From Rhexocercosporidium sp. MPI-PUGE-AT-0058 (Eukaryota > Ascomycota > Leotiomycetes > Helotiales), in assembly GCA_020746875.1 (NCBI GenBank), contig JAGTJL010000001.1, positions 1,550,001-1,614,000 on the forward strand: DNA of 64,000 nucleotides, written 5' to 3'. Positions 23,801-35,308 of this stretch are shown here, piece by piece; within the stretch, counting starts at the first letter, position 1, and every line of letters starts with the position of its first letter. Below the pieces are notes generated by a model. The model searched no databases, had not been told where the DNA came from, and saw only the letters and a program-made list of their open reading frames with translations. The position numbers and the translations under genes are program-made.

Positions 23801-26800
23801 TGAAACCAATGCAGTAGAATGGAAGATCGTCGATCTTGCTCTTCGCAGTGTCTTTCTCGTTCTTCTCGTAGTCTCCATTGAATTGAGAAGTCTCATCGGC
23901 GAGAATCTTGGTATCCTTGACGAAGCAGTCCCACTCATGGGGGTGCAGTTGCTTGAGATATTCGAGAAGGGTGACGCGAGAGTATGGCTCATCTTCACGA
24001 ATAATCTCACGGAGTGAGAGGAGGATCTTCTCGCTGTAGTGAGGAATCAGAACCGTAAAGGTTGGCATGTTATCGACCGGAAGTGGTTCCGGAATAGGGG
24101 TCGAAAGCGATTGAGCAAAGAAAGAGATACGACGCTCAGCCTCGCTCTGACTTGGGAAAAACTCGGTCTTGAAAGAGTGATCTTCCTGGGACACGAAGAA
24201 TGTCGGGGCTCTGAGAGTACGCTTTCCCTCCTGCTCGGACGGAACTTGATGATAAAGCAGCTTCTGAACGTGGTCGATGGCAAGAAGATGCTCACGGTAC
24301 ATGGAGATGACAATGGCATTCCAGATCTGAGAGATTAGAACCTTTGGCTTGTACTTGATCTCCATGTCGGTGGTCGCAAGAACCTTCGAGTAGATACGCT
24401 TTGGCAGACGAGAGAAGATGTTTCTCCAAGGTGTCCAGATAGATACACCCAGGTAGAAGGAGCGCGCAACCGAATAGACCGTGTTCAGAATGATGTACCA
24501 CAAGAACGTGTCGAGGAAGAAGAGACACAGATCGGTGATAAACATCAAGGCCAAGAGAATCTTCGGTTGATAGTCACAGAGGACCTTTCCGATCAATTGG
24601 TCTCCTTGACAGCTGCTAATCTTCATGGTCGATAGATACCGGATGGGATCACGGAAGGACAAGGTCAAGAAGAAGTAAGACTCCACAAGCTTAGCGACAA
24701 AGACGCAGAGCCAGAGACCGTAAGACATCCACATCTCGTTACCCGCGAGGCGAGGATAGCTGGCCGTGAATGTTTGACTGGCAACGTATTGTCTGGAATT
24801 CTTCGTCAAGTAACTTCCAAACAATCCGCCGAGAGGCATGACAGCGAAGAAGAAGAACGAAGCGATGGCAATGAAGAATTGGACAATGCCAATGATCAAG
24901 GAGAGCTTGTCCTTTTGCTTATCAGGGAAGGCAAAGATGTAGACACTGGGTCCGGCGTTGAGGGCAAACATGACGATCAGGAACAGGAGTCGCTTGGTGA
25001 GATGCTGTGCTCCGGCCCATCTTCGAGGGACATAGGTCCATTCGGCAATAGTGGCAGAAATCATGATCAAGCATGCTACAGCACCACCCAGTGCGGCAGC
25101 AGACCATTGTGCGGATCCTGGTGGTTGGTTGTTCCTCTCCTGTTCATAGTCCTTGACGAGAAGAGTTGGCGAGTTCTTGGCAGTGAAAAACCAGAACGAG
25201 GAGATGTGAATGACCCAGATACGGTTGAAGTTGACCAACATGTGGAACCACGATCGAGTCTCCTTGTAGGTCTTGAAGAAAACCTTGTTCCAGTTGACCT
25301 CCTTCAGCTTCAAGAAGCGCTCCGCAGGAGGAAGATCGACAATTCGAGACTTGTCTTCCATGACGATGAGCTCAATGCCCTCGGGGTACCAGAAAAGCTG
25401 GTTGCAGTCATCGTAACCGATAATCTTGTTGTGATCCCTCTCGCGGCGAACGTACTTGCCATCCTGGATCTCATATCCTTGGTCACGGCAGTATTGGTAC
25501 AGGGGAGTGATGACGTTGTTGAGATACGTGAACTCATCAACTGGCTCTACCAGATTCTGGCAGGCTGGGGAGTTCAAGTAATCATCTGCGCACTTGAAGA
25601 TAAAGCAGAGACACTCGGGCATAAAACGGACCTGGTTAGCCTCTCCCCAGCAAAGCAGGTAGAGAGCGACTTGTCGAACACGGTCATGCTGAGACATGCG
25701 GTTCATACGGGTCTTCCATCTGTATTCCGCAGCTTCAAGACTGTTGTCGCCCTCAAGTTGCTCGAGAGTCTGGGCTTCGTTCTGAGGATCCATTCCTTGC
25801 TTCTTCTTCGCAGCCCGTCTGGCCTTGCGGGTTCGGCGGTTGGCTTTACCCAACTTCATGTTGGCAAAGCCAACGGCATCATCGAGATCTAGATGAGCCG
25901 CAAAATACCACTTTCGGTAATTGGCATTGTCACCACCAATATAATCGGCATGTAGAGACAGCAAGGCTTGATTCGGGGTCATTCGAGAAGCCCGGGAGTC
26001 GAGGAGTGTCATCAAATGATCGTACATGTTCCGCATGCTGTCACGCTGGAAACCGAACTTTGCCGTTAGATCAAGAAAAATGTCCTCAACCTCCTCCTTG
26101 GAGAGTGGAATCTGAGCATCGGAAGTCCAGGCTGGGTATGGCTCTCGGGATCTCTGGCCGGCAGGGAGAACATTGTTGTAATCCATGCCATAGTTTGGCG
26201 TAGAGGCCCCAGAAGATCGGTTGCCACCGTAGGAGATTTGGGATGAAGGTGGTCGGTAACCGTTACCTCCCATCTGGCTCTCGTTGTAGCTGTTGTATCG
26301 CTCATCTCCTCGGCCGTAGTAGTCCATGTCGGCAGCCCGAGCCATGTCCGATCTCATTGTGAAATCGCTGAACGTCTCCGAATCCTCTTCCGAATCTCCT
26401 CGACGCCTGGGTTGGCCTTGTCCATGGGGTTGCTGCCCAGCAGCGGGTGCTCCTTGGTCGTAGTACTGATCGTTGTAGTATTCATCTTGGTATTGACCAC
26501 CACGCTCGTTACCCTCATAATAGCCTCCTTCCTGCTGGTATGGGTTGTTGGCATCGGCATTGTAGTAGCCCCTAGTTATCAAGTCAGTTTCGGCCCCTGA
26601 AGCTCGGGGAAAACTCTTTCACACGTACGATTCGTCATAATATCCATCGCCTCCTTGGTGGTGCCCGCCGCCGTGGGCCTGGTCGGCGTACTGACCGCCT
26701 CCGTTGTGGTCGTAGTACTGTTGGTCGTCCTGATAGTACGAATCGGTGTTTCCTTGTTGGTGATGGCCGTAGCCGTCGTCGTAATGACCCTGCTGCGCAG

Positions 26801-26828
26801 CAGGTTGTTGCGGAGGTTGTCCCGACAT
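20869..26828 (-). CDS. FKS1: 1,3-beta-glucan synthase catalytic subunit
   Basis: Plasma-membrane enzyme (GT48) polymerising UDP-glucose into beta-1,3-glucan; the target of echinocandin drugs. Three exons: 26828-26629, 26571-21250, 21199-20869 (1950 aa); one exon of 5322 nt carries almost all of it. The cytosolic N-terminus is Tyr/Gln/Gly-rich. The FKS1 domain-1 region ([20 protein letters not shown]) precedes the first membrane block. The long cytosolic glucan synthase domain (including [20 protein letters not shown] and [14 protein letters not shown]) follows, then a second block of membrane helices. The hot-spot 1 equivalent is FLTLSFRDP (residues 701-709, encoded at 24671-24645). The hot-spot 2 equivalent begins DWVYRCII (residue 1412). 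The first splice joins DES to GYYNAD using donor GTACGT. The divergent neighbour is a GH72 enzyme. Confidence 0.97.
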
Positions 26829-29731
26829 GATTGCGTTCTCTAAGGATCACCTGGAGAGAAGATTGCGGTCAGCTGCTGGTCATATCGAGGAAAGTAGGTT
26901 GTCTAGCAGGTGGAGAGGGAGAAAGCCGTCCCCCTCCCCCAAGCAATTGAAGGACTGCCAATTCAGGGGGTGGCCAAAGCACACGTACAATTAAATGCCC
27001 ATTGGGAAAATGTTTGATCCCGGTGTGGAGTCCAAGTAGAATGGACGAAGAACAGAGATCAGGTCTCGAACGATTGTGTGGTGTTGGGTTGTGTTATGTT
27101 GATGACGGAAGGTCGAAAAAAGAAGGGTGCGACCGACGATGCAGTTGATTAGTTGCAGCTGGTCGAGATTAACGAACTGTGGGGGTTCCCTTCCGCAAGC
27201 AGCAAAGGTGAAGGCGTGCAGTGAAGAATCACCGGTGGAAAGAATTGGCTTCGTAGAAGGAAGGAAAGAAGGAAGAATCACGCGGGTGAAGGCGAAGGTG
27301 AAGGATGCTGGAGGTGATCCTGTCGTGTTCTGTTTTCGTGTGCCTTGGTTTTGGAGGTTGGGTGGTTTGGTTGGTTGGTTGGGCGATGTGAGGGAGGGGA
27401 GTCCGGAGTGGTGGGCGGTGCCTCCTGTCTCTTCCAGTAAGAAATGAGCGAGCGAGCGAGGAGGCTAAAGTGGTCGCTTTCGCGTCACTGAAGTCAAATA
27501 ACAATGGCAATCTCGCGCACCAGAGAAGGAGAACGAGAACCGGAACGAGTGTGTTGAGAGCGAAGCACAAACGAAACGGCAAAGGCAAAGCAACTCGAGG
27601 ACCGTCGGTCAGTATCGGTATCGGTATCGGTGTCAGTCTCCTGGATGGCTCCAGAGGTAGTTGGTTTATGGGGGGGAAGAAGGGAAGGAAGGAAGGATGG
27701 AGGGATGGAGGGACGAAGAAAGGAAGAAGTGGTTTGAGATCAAGAAGGGGAGGGGAAGGGGAAGAGAAGGGGGCAGGGAAGGGGAGAGAGAGGATGGATG
27801 GATGGACAGCCAAGCGAAGGGGGCGACAGACACCTAGGATTCCTAGGATTCCTAGCACTTCCTTCCGACATGCCTGACAGAACAATTTGGTTGATGCACC
27901 GCACCGCACTGCACCACTTTAGCTACTTCTTCATACTCCGTACATACCAGTACCAGTACCTGGCTGGCCTGGCGCGCCGCCGCTGGAGAGAAGAAACCCG
28001 CACGGCTGATTGGGTGTAGCGAGAGACACTCAGGGGCATGGAACTTGGAACTTGGGACAGGGGCTGGTGGGGGGATGGATGGATGGATGCCTTTCACCAC
28101 CACCCCTTCAAGTCAGTTGGAGAAAGGCAGATAGGGGCCTCATTGACCCCATTCCTTACTTCCTTATTTACTTGTGCAAAGACAAAATACTTGTGCTTCA
28201 TCCTGTACTGTACGGAGAGGAAGTAAGTAGAGTGAGAGTGAGTGAGTAAGTTTGATGGTTTCTGCTGGGGGCAGCTGGGACCCACTGCTGCTTGCTAATC
28301 CTTCGCTGCTTCGGGTGAAGATATACATCTTGATGCCCCGTTCCATGCACCTTTCGGTCCAAGTTTTGCACAAATAGGGCTGGTTGTTCTACAGTACTGT
28401 ATCTACAGTACTTGCCACAAATCTTCCCAAATCAACTCCGTGCACCCGCCCGCCGCAACGGCGATTGCGATTGCGTATGACTACTGGGTTATGGGTATGG
28501 CATAGCATGGATGGCCAGGGGCATGATGGGGGAGCAATAAGATCCGAAGCTTTGCTGGTTCCATTTCCCTGTATTCACCCCCCAGCAAGAACCTCAAATT
28601 TCCGAATCTTCCTGAATCTTGTGGCCAGAGCTTCAGCATTATCAACATCAACTGCTCTCCCCAGGACTTTACCCGTCACTCAAAACCTGACCTCATGCTG
28701 TACAACATCGCCTGAAGTTATCCTTATCCCTCTACTGTACCCACCTTAAGTTCGTGGTCTCAGGCTTCTATCCTTCTAGTGCTATAGATGCTGCTAGCTC
28801 TATACTATCAAACACCAGTCGCTAGTTTTTCACATCAACACTTCTACCGTTTAAAGGTACCCCTGCAGCCTCTGTACTGTGCTTCCACGGTACCTACATA
28901 CCTAGACTATTTGGTCGTCGGTAAAAGAAAGGGGCCTGTCAGAAAAGTTGAGATGCAAACCTCCCTCCCTTCCTGGCATCCTGCGGTACTTCACTTCTTC
29001 CTTCATCATGGTGGTGGTGGTGGTGGGGGCACTCACTACCTTGCTGCAGTTTGCAGTTGCATGAAAACGGCTGAGGCAGGGGTGGTCCCGGCTCTATTTC
29101 GAACGACTACGGTACCAACCAACCAATATCTGTGAATACTCCGTAATACATCTGGCTGTTTGTTTGAGATTCGCGGTTTGCTGATTTGAAAAGTGCCATG
29201 CAGAGTGGTGTTCATCGTTCACTTCGGCCCAAAACAGGACACGATCGTGTTGGTCGCGTCTCCCTGTACGAGGTCCTAAGCCTGATGTCCAGTTGACATG
29301 TCAGCGTGCATCGTATCCTTGCCCCTCCACAGCCACAATATCTCTGCACCGTCACCAGCTTCAGACGTCTCTTCCCTCTCTCCCTCTCTTCGTCTTGAGT
29401 GGCGCGAATCGAACAATAGACGATCGACTTCAGCCTTCCTCTACGAGCTAGAGACCTTCCTCTACTCTGATGAAAGTATAGACCACAAAATCCATGACGT
29501 TGTGTTGTTGGATTTATCAGAATGCCATCACCCTCACCCATGGAGGTGCGTTTCTTAGTGCCAATTCCTGCCACCAGCCTCGTAACGGTACCTGTCTAAA
29601 AGAGCCCAAAATAGAAGATTCCGCCACCACCCGAAGCCTGGAGATTCGAGATAAGTGGATGAGTGGGTACATACAGTACTGTAAGTGGGTAGGTGGGTAT
29701 CGTTTATCGAAAATTTCTGGATTGACGCCTA

Positions 29732-29751
29732 TCGCTCGCTCGCTCGCTCGC
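29732..29751 (+). repeat. TCGC tetranucleotide repeat (5 units)
   Basis: Five perfect tandem TCGC units in the FKS1-GH72 intergenic region. Confidence 0.85.
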
Positions 29752-30262
29752 ATGGGTGGGTGTATGGACCGGCCAATCAATTGTTTAGCTCCGGCCTTCC
29801 GCGGAAAGAAAGGGGCAAATCGAAGAAGGGTGGCTTTACTACCCCTTTCCAAACTCGGCTGCTGTCCCATGAGAAAAGATACAACTGAAGCCCATGAAGC
29901 ACTGCTGGGGAGGTATCACAGACAAGAGCATCATGAACTTCGTGAGCATCGAATCCAGACAACTCGGCTCCGGTAGACAACTTCCCTTCCAAACCACAGG
30001 CCCACCCGCTTCTACACAAGTAATTCGGAGGTCAGGTTGTTTGATACTGACACTGAAGCAGCTGAGCCGCAATCGCTCCTCATGAGACGCGTCTGATACC
30101 GGATGATGGAGAGACGAATCTTCTGATCTCTCTCTCCAGTGGACATTTGATAGCTGGTTCTTCCAGCCTCCAATCCAGCAGTGGGCCCTTTCTATTTCTA
30201 CACCACCAGATGGGGGGCGATCTGAAGAGTGAAACAGCTCAGCCCTTCCTACTGTACAGTAG

Positions 30263-30282
30263 TAGGTAGGTAGGTAGGTAGG
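30263..30282 (+). repeat. TAGG tetranucleotide repeat (5 units)
   Basis: Five perfect TAGG units directly abutting the palindrome CTACTGTACAGTAG (30249-30262). Confidence 0.85.
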
Positions 30283-31360
30283 TATAATACATCGAGCCTT
30301 GTTGAAGAGAGAGTTTCGCCTACCTCCAGGTGCACACACACGTTCAGCTGAATGCTGACCACGCTGATGCTCAACAACTGGACGACGAAATAACTGACGG
30401 CTCCTCCAGATACCAATCCAATTTCCCCGTTGCTGAATGAATGAATGTCTTTGCTGCGCCTCACTGGGAGCGTGTCGCTTCGGCTTGCTTTCGCGGTCGT
30501 CCGTCCATATGCAGATGTGGTTCTCAGAGACATTCCATCTCACTATTTTGATTCCAGGCTCTTGAAGTGTTTGCCCTGGAGACTTGTTGTAGTACCCATC
30601 GTCCATAGTATACAGGTGTCGTGGCTCATAGATGGTTGGTTGGTTGGTTGGTGGCGGGCGGGCGGGATCTTGGAAGCTCAACTCATGTCAGGCACGCTGC
30701 GGCAAAGTGCATGCTTTCGTCATTCCATTCAGGGGAAGCAGACCACATCTTTCTTGGAGGAATGTAGAATCTCGACTTCTTGATCGGCTCGTTGCAATGT
30801 CCTGCAAGGACATTTCACGGAAGAACGATTCGCGATCTGAAACACTTCATTCATAACCAGCGCCGTTCAGGTCCAGAATTAATTGTCAATCCTCATCTCT
30901 GGCTTCCTGCGGGTGGATCCAGCCATTGCGTGTCGTGCCAAAACCACTGGCCGCAGTACATTACGGTCCGGTAGAAATGTAAAACCGGCCGGCCACGCTT
31001 TCGCCAGGGCTCTTGTCCTTCCCTTGGTCAACTCTTGTTTCTTCCTTGCTCCGCAATCCATCCTTCCATACATCCAGTGCTATTCCAGCTTCCAGCTCTC
31101 GTTAATGTTTCTGGGATTGCACTCGTAATAATACATCTTGTTATTCTTTCCTTACCACGCTCGCCGACTGGCGCATTCTCGACGCTCATTGTTGTTCTCC
31201 ATCTAAAACCTCCCTCGCTCGCCCCTTGTTTGATTTCCAAAACGTTTGGCAGGCACGAACAGCTTTCGAGACAAGCATTGCCGCCCAACTCCAACCTCTT
31301 CTCTCGTCCATAACATCGCATCGCACCGTCTTAGATTTTCTCATCCGAATAACAGTCATC

Positions 31361-33126
31361 ATGAAGACCTTTGGCCTTGCTTCCATCGCTGCAGCTGCGC
31401 TCAGCGGTGCTGCTTTCCTGGCTTCATCCGTCGCCGCAGCTGATCTCCCACCCATCGTTATCAAGGTAGATAGATCTTCGAACCCAAGCAACTGCGCCAA
31501 GTAGGCACTAACAGCAGTCAAGGGATCCCATTTCTTCTACGAAAACGGCACCGAGTTCTTCATTCGCGGTATCGCCTACCAACAGGATGTCTCTTCGAAC
31601 GGCACAACCTCCGGCTCCTCCACGTTCACTGATCCGTTGGCGGATGAGGCTGGTTGCAGACGTGACATCCCTCTCCTCAAGCAACTAGGCACAAACGTTA
31701 TTCGCGTGTACGCCATCAATGCTTCCTTGGATCACTCGGTGTGCATGGGCTTGCTACAAGACGCTGGTATCTACCTCATTCAGGATCTCTCCAACCCTTC
31801 TTTCTCCATCAACCGAAATGACCCAACTTGGACCACCGAGTTGTTCGCCAGCTATGCCGGTGTCATCGATGCCGTCGCCAATTACACCAATGTCCTGGGA
31901 TTCTTTGCTGGTAACGAGGTATCAAACGAGGTCAACAACACCAACGCTAGTGCGTTCGTGAAGGCCGCAGTCCGAGATATGAAGGCATACATCAAGACCA
32001 AGAACTATCGAAAGATCGGCGTTGGATATGCCACCAATGACGATCCTGCCATCCGTATCGACCTTGCACACTACTTCAACTGCGGTGATGTTGACGAGGC
32101 TATTGATTTCTGGGGTTACAACATCTACTCATGGTGTGGCGATTCGTCTTTCACGGAGTCCGGCTATGATCAGAGAACACTCGAATTCAAGAACTACTCT
32201 GTTCCCGCCTTTTTCGCTGAGTACGGATGCAACACTGTCCAACCCCGTAAATTCACCGAAGTTGGTGCTATCTATGGCAAGAACATGACCGGTGTCTGGT
32301 CTGGTGGTATCATGTACATGTACTTCCAGGAGGCTAACGACTATGGTAAGTAAAGACATCTGACTGCTATTTGAGCTCCCTTTAATCCCGGGGTTGAGCA
32401 CTGCTAATATTCTCAGGTCTTGTTTCTGTTTCTGGCTCTACTGTCTCAAAGCTGCCAGATTTCACCGCTCTGTCCAGCCAGCTGGCCAAGGTCACGCCCA
32501 GCAACACAGCTTCGGCCAACTACGTTGTTACAAACACAGCTGCTCAATCTTGCCCAACTGTTGGCAAAGACTGGGCTGCTTCCGATGCTCTTCCTCCGAT
32601 TGCCAACGCAGATCTCTGTAGCTGCATGGTTTCCTCGCTATCTTGTGTTGCCAACAAGGGATTATCAGGCAACAAGACCGCCGAGTTGTTCAGCACCGTC
32701 TGTGGTTTGGACAACACTTCATGCAATGGAATCGCTGTTAACGCAACCACTGGTAACTACGGTGCATACTCCATGTGCACCAGCTACCAGAAGCTTTCCT
32801 TTGCTTTCGACCAGTACTACCAGAGCCAAAAGAAGGCATCAACGGCCTGTGACTTTAATGGAAATGCCAAGACACAAAGTGGTTCTACCAGCACCAACTG
32901 CAAGAGTCTCCTCGGCCAGGCCGGCTCTGCCGGTACTGGAACTGTCACCACGGCACCTACTGGAACTGGCTCAACAGGCAGCTCATCTGGATCCGACTCC
33001 TCGACCACCACAACCAAGAGTGCCGCTGGTGCAGTCATGATTCCTCGATTCGACGTTGGCTTGTTGCAGATGGGTATCTATGTTTTGGTTGCGGGTATGG
33101 CAGGTGCTGGCATGATTATGTTGTAG
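31361..33126 (+). CDS. GPI-anchored GH72 beta-1,3-glucanosyltransferase with X8/CBM43 domain (Gas/Gel)
   Basis: Cell-surface enzyme that cuts beta-1,3-glucan and transfers the new end to another chain, elongating wall glucan. Three exons: 31361-31465, 31523-32345, 32417-33126 (545 aa). There is an N-terminal signal peptide (about 1-27). The GH72 domain has its acid/base Glu in [11 protein letters not shown] (E167) and nucleophile in FFAEYGCN (E268). A cysteine-rich X8/CBM43 module follows ([10 protein letters not shown] through STACDF), then a Ser/Thr-rich stalk and a hydrophobic C-terminal tail typical of a GPI signal. The first intron is placed to join VIK to GSHFFYENG, using acceptor TCAAG; a nearer CAG would break the frame. 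GAA1, needed for its anchor, is also in this window. Confidence 0.94.
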
Positions 33127-34366
33127 ACATGCTCACATAGATCGGTTCTACTTTGTATTATCTGCATCAGCGCTTTTCATTTGGATATGGGCGCTGCGAC
33201 GAACTAAACCATCCTGAAATTGACAGCATTGTATTCATTCCTTACTTTTTTTTTCTGACCTCCCAACATCCTCGTTGCAGCGAGAGATGTATCTTGAGGG
33301 TGAGGTCATAATTGTACAGCATGGTGGTGGCTTTAGGATTACAGAATATTGACGACAGACAATTCTCAGTTTCCTTATTATTAGATCGACGTGAGACCAA
33401 TACTTTGCAAGCCCGTCTACTTCTTGCTACGCTAAGTCGACTTTTGTTTTTCGTGAATCGAATTGGTCTGACAGAAACCGAGAATTTTCGGTATAGCTTA
33501 CTAGCGACAGCACGACCAAGCAGTCTATGGCAGAGGTGATGCTATGTCAATTACTTTAAGGACATCAGGACCTTTTTGGTTGGAACTGTAATTATGAAAG
33601 TTGGATAACTGCCATGCCCTTTGAGCCAACCCTGCGCACAGTGCGAAAGAGAGAGAAATCGTATTCTATAAACAAATTCTAAAATCACACAATTATATCT
33701 AATACTCACAGTATTCAGGACATCTTCAAGAAACCGTAGCAAGATCATTCAGGCGTGGTTGTGGAGGAACATCGGGGGATCTAAGCGGGAACGGGGCAGG
33801 GCTATACATGTAGCCAAATAATCACTTTTATGCCCTGGAGTGGGACAAGCTAGTTCAGAATTCATTTCTTGCCTTTTACCAGAGATGACCGTGGCTCATG
33901 CCCAAAATACTCCATTCCATCAATCTTTGAAACCCAACTTCTGGTCCATCCAGATACTCTCTCTTTTGCTTTTGCGTTGAATTCCCTTTGTTTTCATTCT
34001 TTTTTTTTTTCTACTTGTCCTCCTTTTTTTCTTTCCAATTTTTTGAAGGGGTCCGAAATTGTGCCAGAACAAGCGAGGATCCGCTCTGAGAAGTCACACC
34101 ACTTTCCGAATGAACCTTGGAATCTTGTTTGCCAGAAGCTTGAAGGCCACAGCCTTGTTTTTGACCAATTATCAGCCTCCTGCTCAGAGCTACTGATTTC
34201 TACAAGGCTGAGTTGGCAGTCAGGCTTGGAGATCATCATTCACGACCAAGCGAGTCCAGGCAACGCCGACAGAATAATCTACCAAGAAAGAGCCTTGCAA
34301 ACCATCCACTTCAAACAGCTGATAAGTCTGCGTCGATATTTTTGAGAGGAAAACATAAGAGCGAAA
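33127..34366. other. Intergenic, no gene recognised
   Basis: About 1.2 kb between the GH72 stop and the MOG1 start, both on the + strand. It holds T-runs near 33246-33255 and 34000-34030. Open frames here (for example 33869-34345) show no domain and look like chance. Confidence 0.5.
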
Positions 34367-35119
34367 ATGACTTCCTACACCAGCACACCACTCTTCGGCG
34401 GAGCTCTCATCGTCGACCTACCTACTAGCTTCGCCGACGTCAGGTATGCAGAGCCTCATCCTCAGCTCACCCACCTCCTCATTTAGTCAAACACTAACGA
34501 AGCCAAAACAGCACCATCCGTCAAGTACCCGACCACCAAGAAGTCTACCTCGACAAAGATGGTTTCACAAGCATCATCTTCGACATCACTGAACGCGTAG
34601 GCCTACCCGGTACAGGACCAGCCGTCGACGGCGCAGCCTTGACCACGCATCTGGAAGACATCGTAGATTCCGATGATGATACCGTCAAAGTGTGGAATAC
34701 GAGTAATACGCAATTCTCGAAACTGCCGTACGTCTTCTTTCCTCTCTCCATTTCTCTTAACCCATCTCCAAGCTCCCATTCCATTTCGGGTCCAATGGTG
34801 TCACGTGCATATACTCACCTTCCACAGGGAAGGAACACCAGCCTACACCCTGATCGCGACACAAACGCCCCCTCCCAAGCCCGGGTCCAAGAGTCCCGAT
34901 TTCACAGCCATCGTCCTCACGCTCATCAGACTCGAGCGCGAATTGACAGATGTGCTCGTCACGATCAATGTCCCGCACATCAAGGGCGAGTACACGGAGG
35001 AGGAGATCAACATGCAGATGGGGAAGCAGGGGAAATTGATTGAGAATGCAGTGGAGCATGCGGCGAAGATCTGGGAGACGTTTAAGATTAAGGATTGGGG
35101 TCTTTTTAAGGAGGTTTAG
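34367..35119 (+). CDS. MOG1: MOG1 Ran-binding nuclear import factor
   Basis: Small nuclear protein that binds Ran/Gsp1 and promotes GTP release, supporting nuclear protein import. Three exons: 34367-34443, 34512-34727, 34828-35119 (194 aa), all in frame. The N-terminus TPLFGGALIVDLPTSFADVS and the following RQVPDHQEVYLD are characteristic of the family. The Mog1/PsbP fold continues to the end (LIRLERELTDVLVTINVPH). It is convergent with the SprT-HMG gene, whose stop is 189 bp away. Confidence 0.92.
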
Positions 35120-35308
35120 AGGGCTGAGGAAGGGTGTTGTGATGCTGCCTTTTTGCGGGTGATGAATTTCCATAGCCAGCCAGTCTTCTTGGGTGGATGT
35201 CTTATGATTGCAATGATGGGTACGCAATCTTGGGTAGTTTTCTAGATCAGATGAAATGCCGATGAATTCCTAACGCCAAATGTATGTTATATGCTTTACA
35301 CGTTCTAT

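Larger units (their letters stand above)
26829..31360. promoter_or_regulatory. 4.5-kb intergenic region between divergent FKS1 and GH72 genes
   Basis: No supportable gene on either strand; the region must contain both promoters and 5' UTRs. It is rich in short tandem repeats: GTATCG units near 27612, GGAAG/GGATG units at about 27680-27810, a GGATTCCTA repeat near 27836, GGTGGT near 29010, five TCGC units at 29732-29751, five TAGG units at 30263-30282, and GGTT/GGCG repeats near 30633-30665. The palindrome TACAGTACTGTA occurs at 28390 and 29672, and CTACTGTACAGTAG at 30249. Overlapping short frames here have no recognisable domains. Confidence 0.5.

Noticed and set aside
22353..26203. Plus-strand frames up to 372 codons opposite FKS1
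   Set aside because: The minus-strand FKS1 frame is uninterrupted for 5322 nt and matches its family throughout; the antisense frames are a by-product of codon bias.
27229..27909. 226-codon minus-strand frame rich in Pro/Leu/Arg
   Set aside because: It translates purine/pyrimidine simple repeats, has no domain, and overlaps microsatellites.
29839..30681. 280-codon minus-strand frame in the FKS1-GH72 gap
   Set aside because: Composition is irregular, it runs through TAGG and GGTT microsatellites, and no domain or family resemblance is visible.
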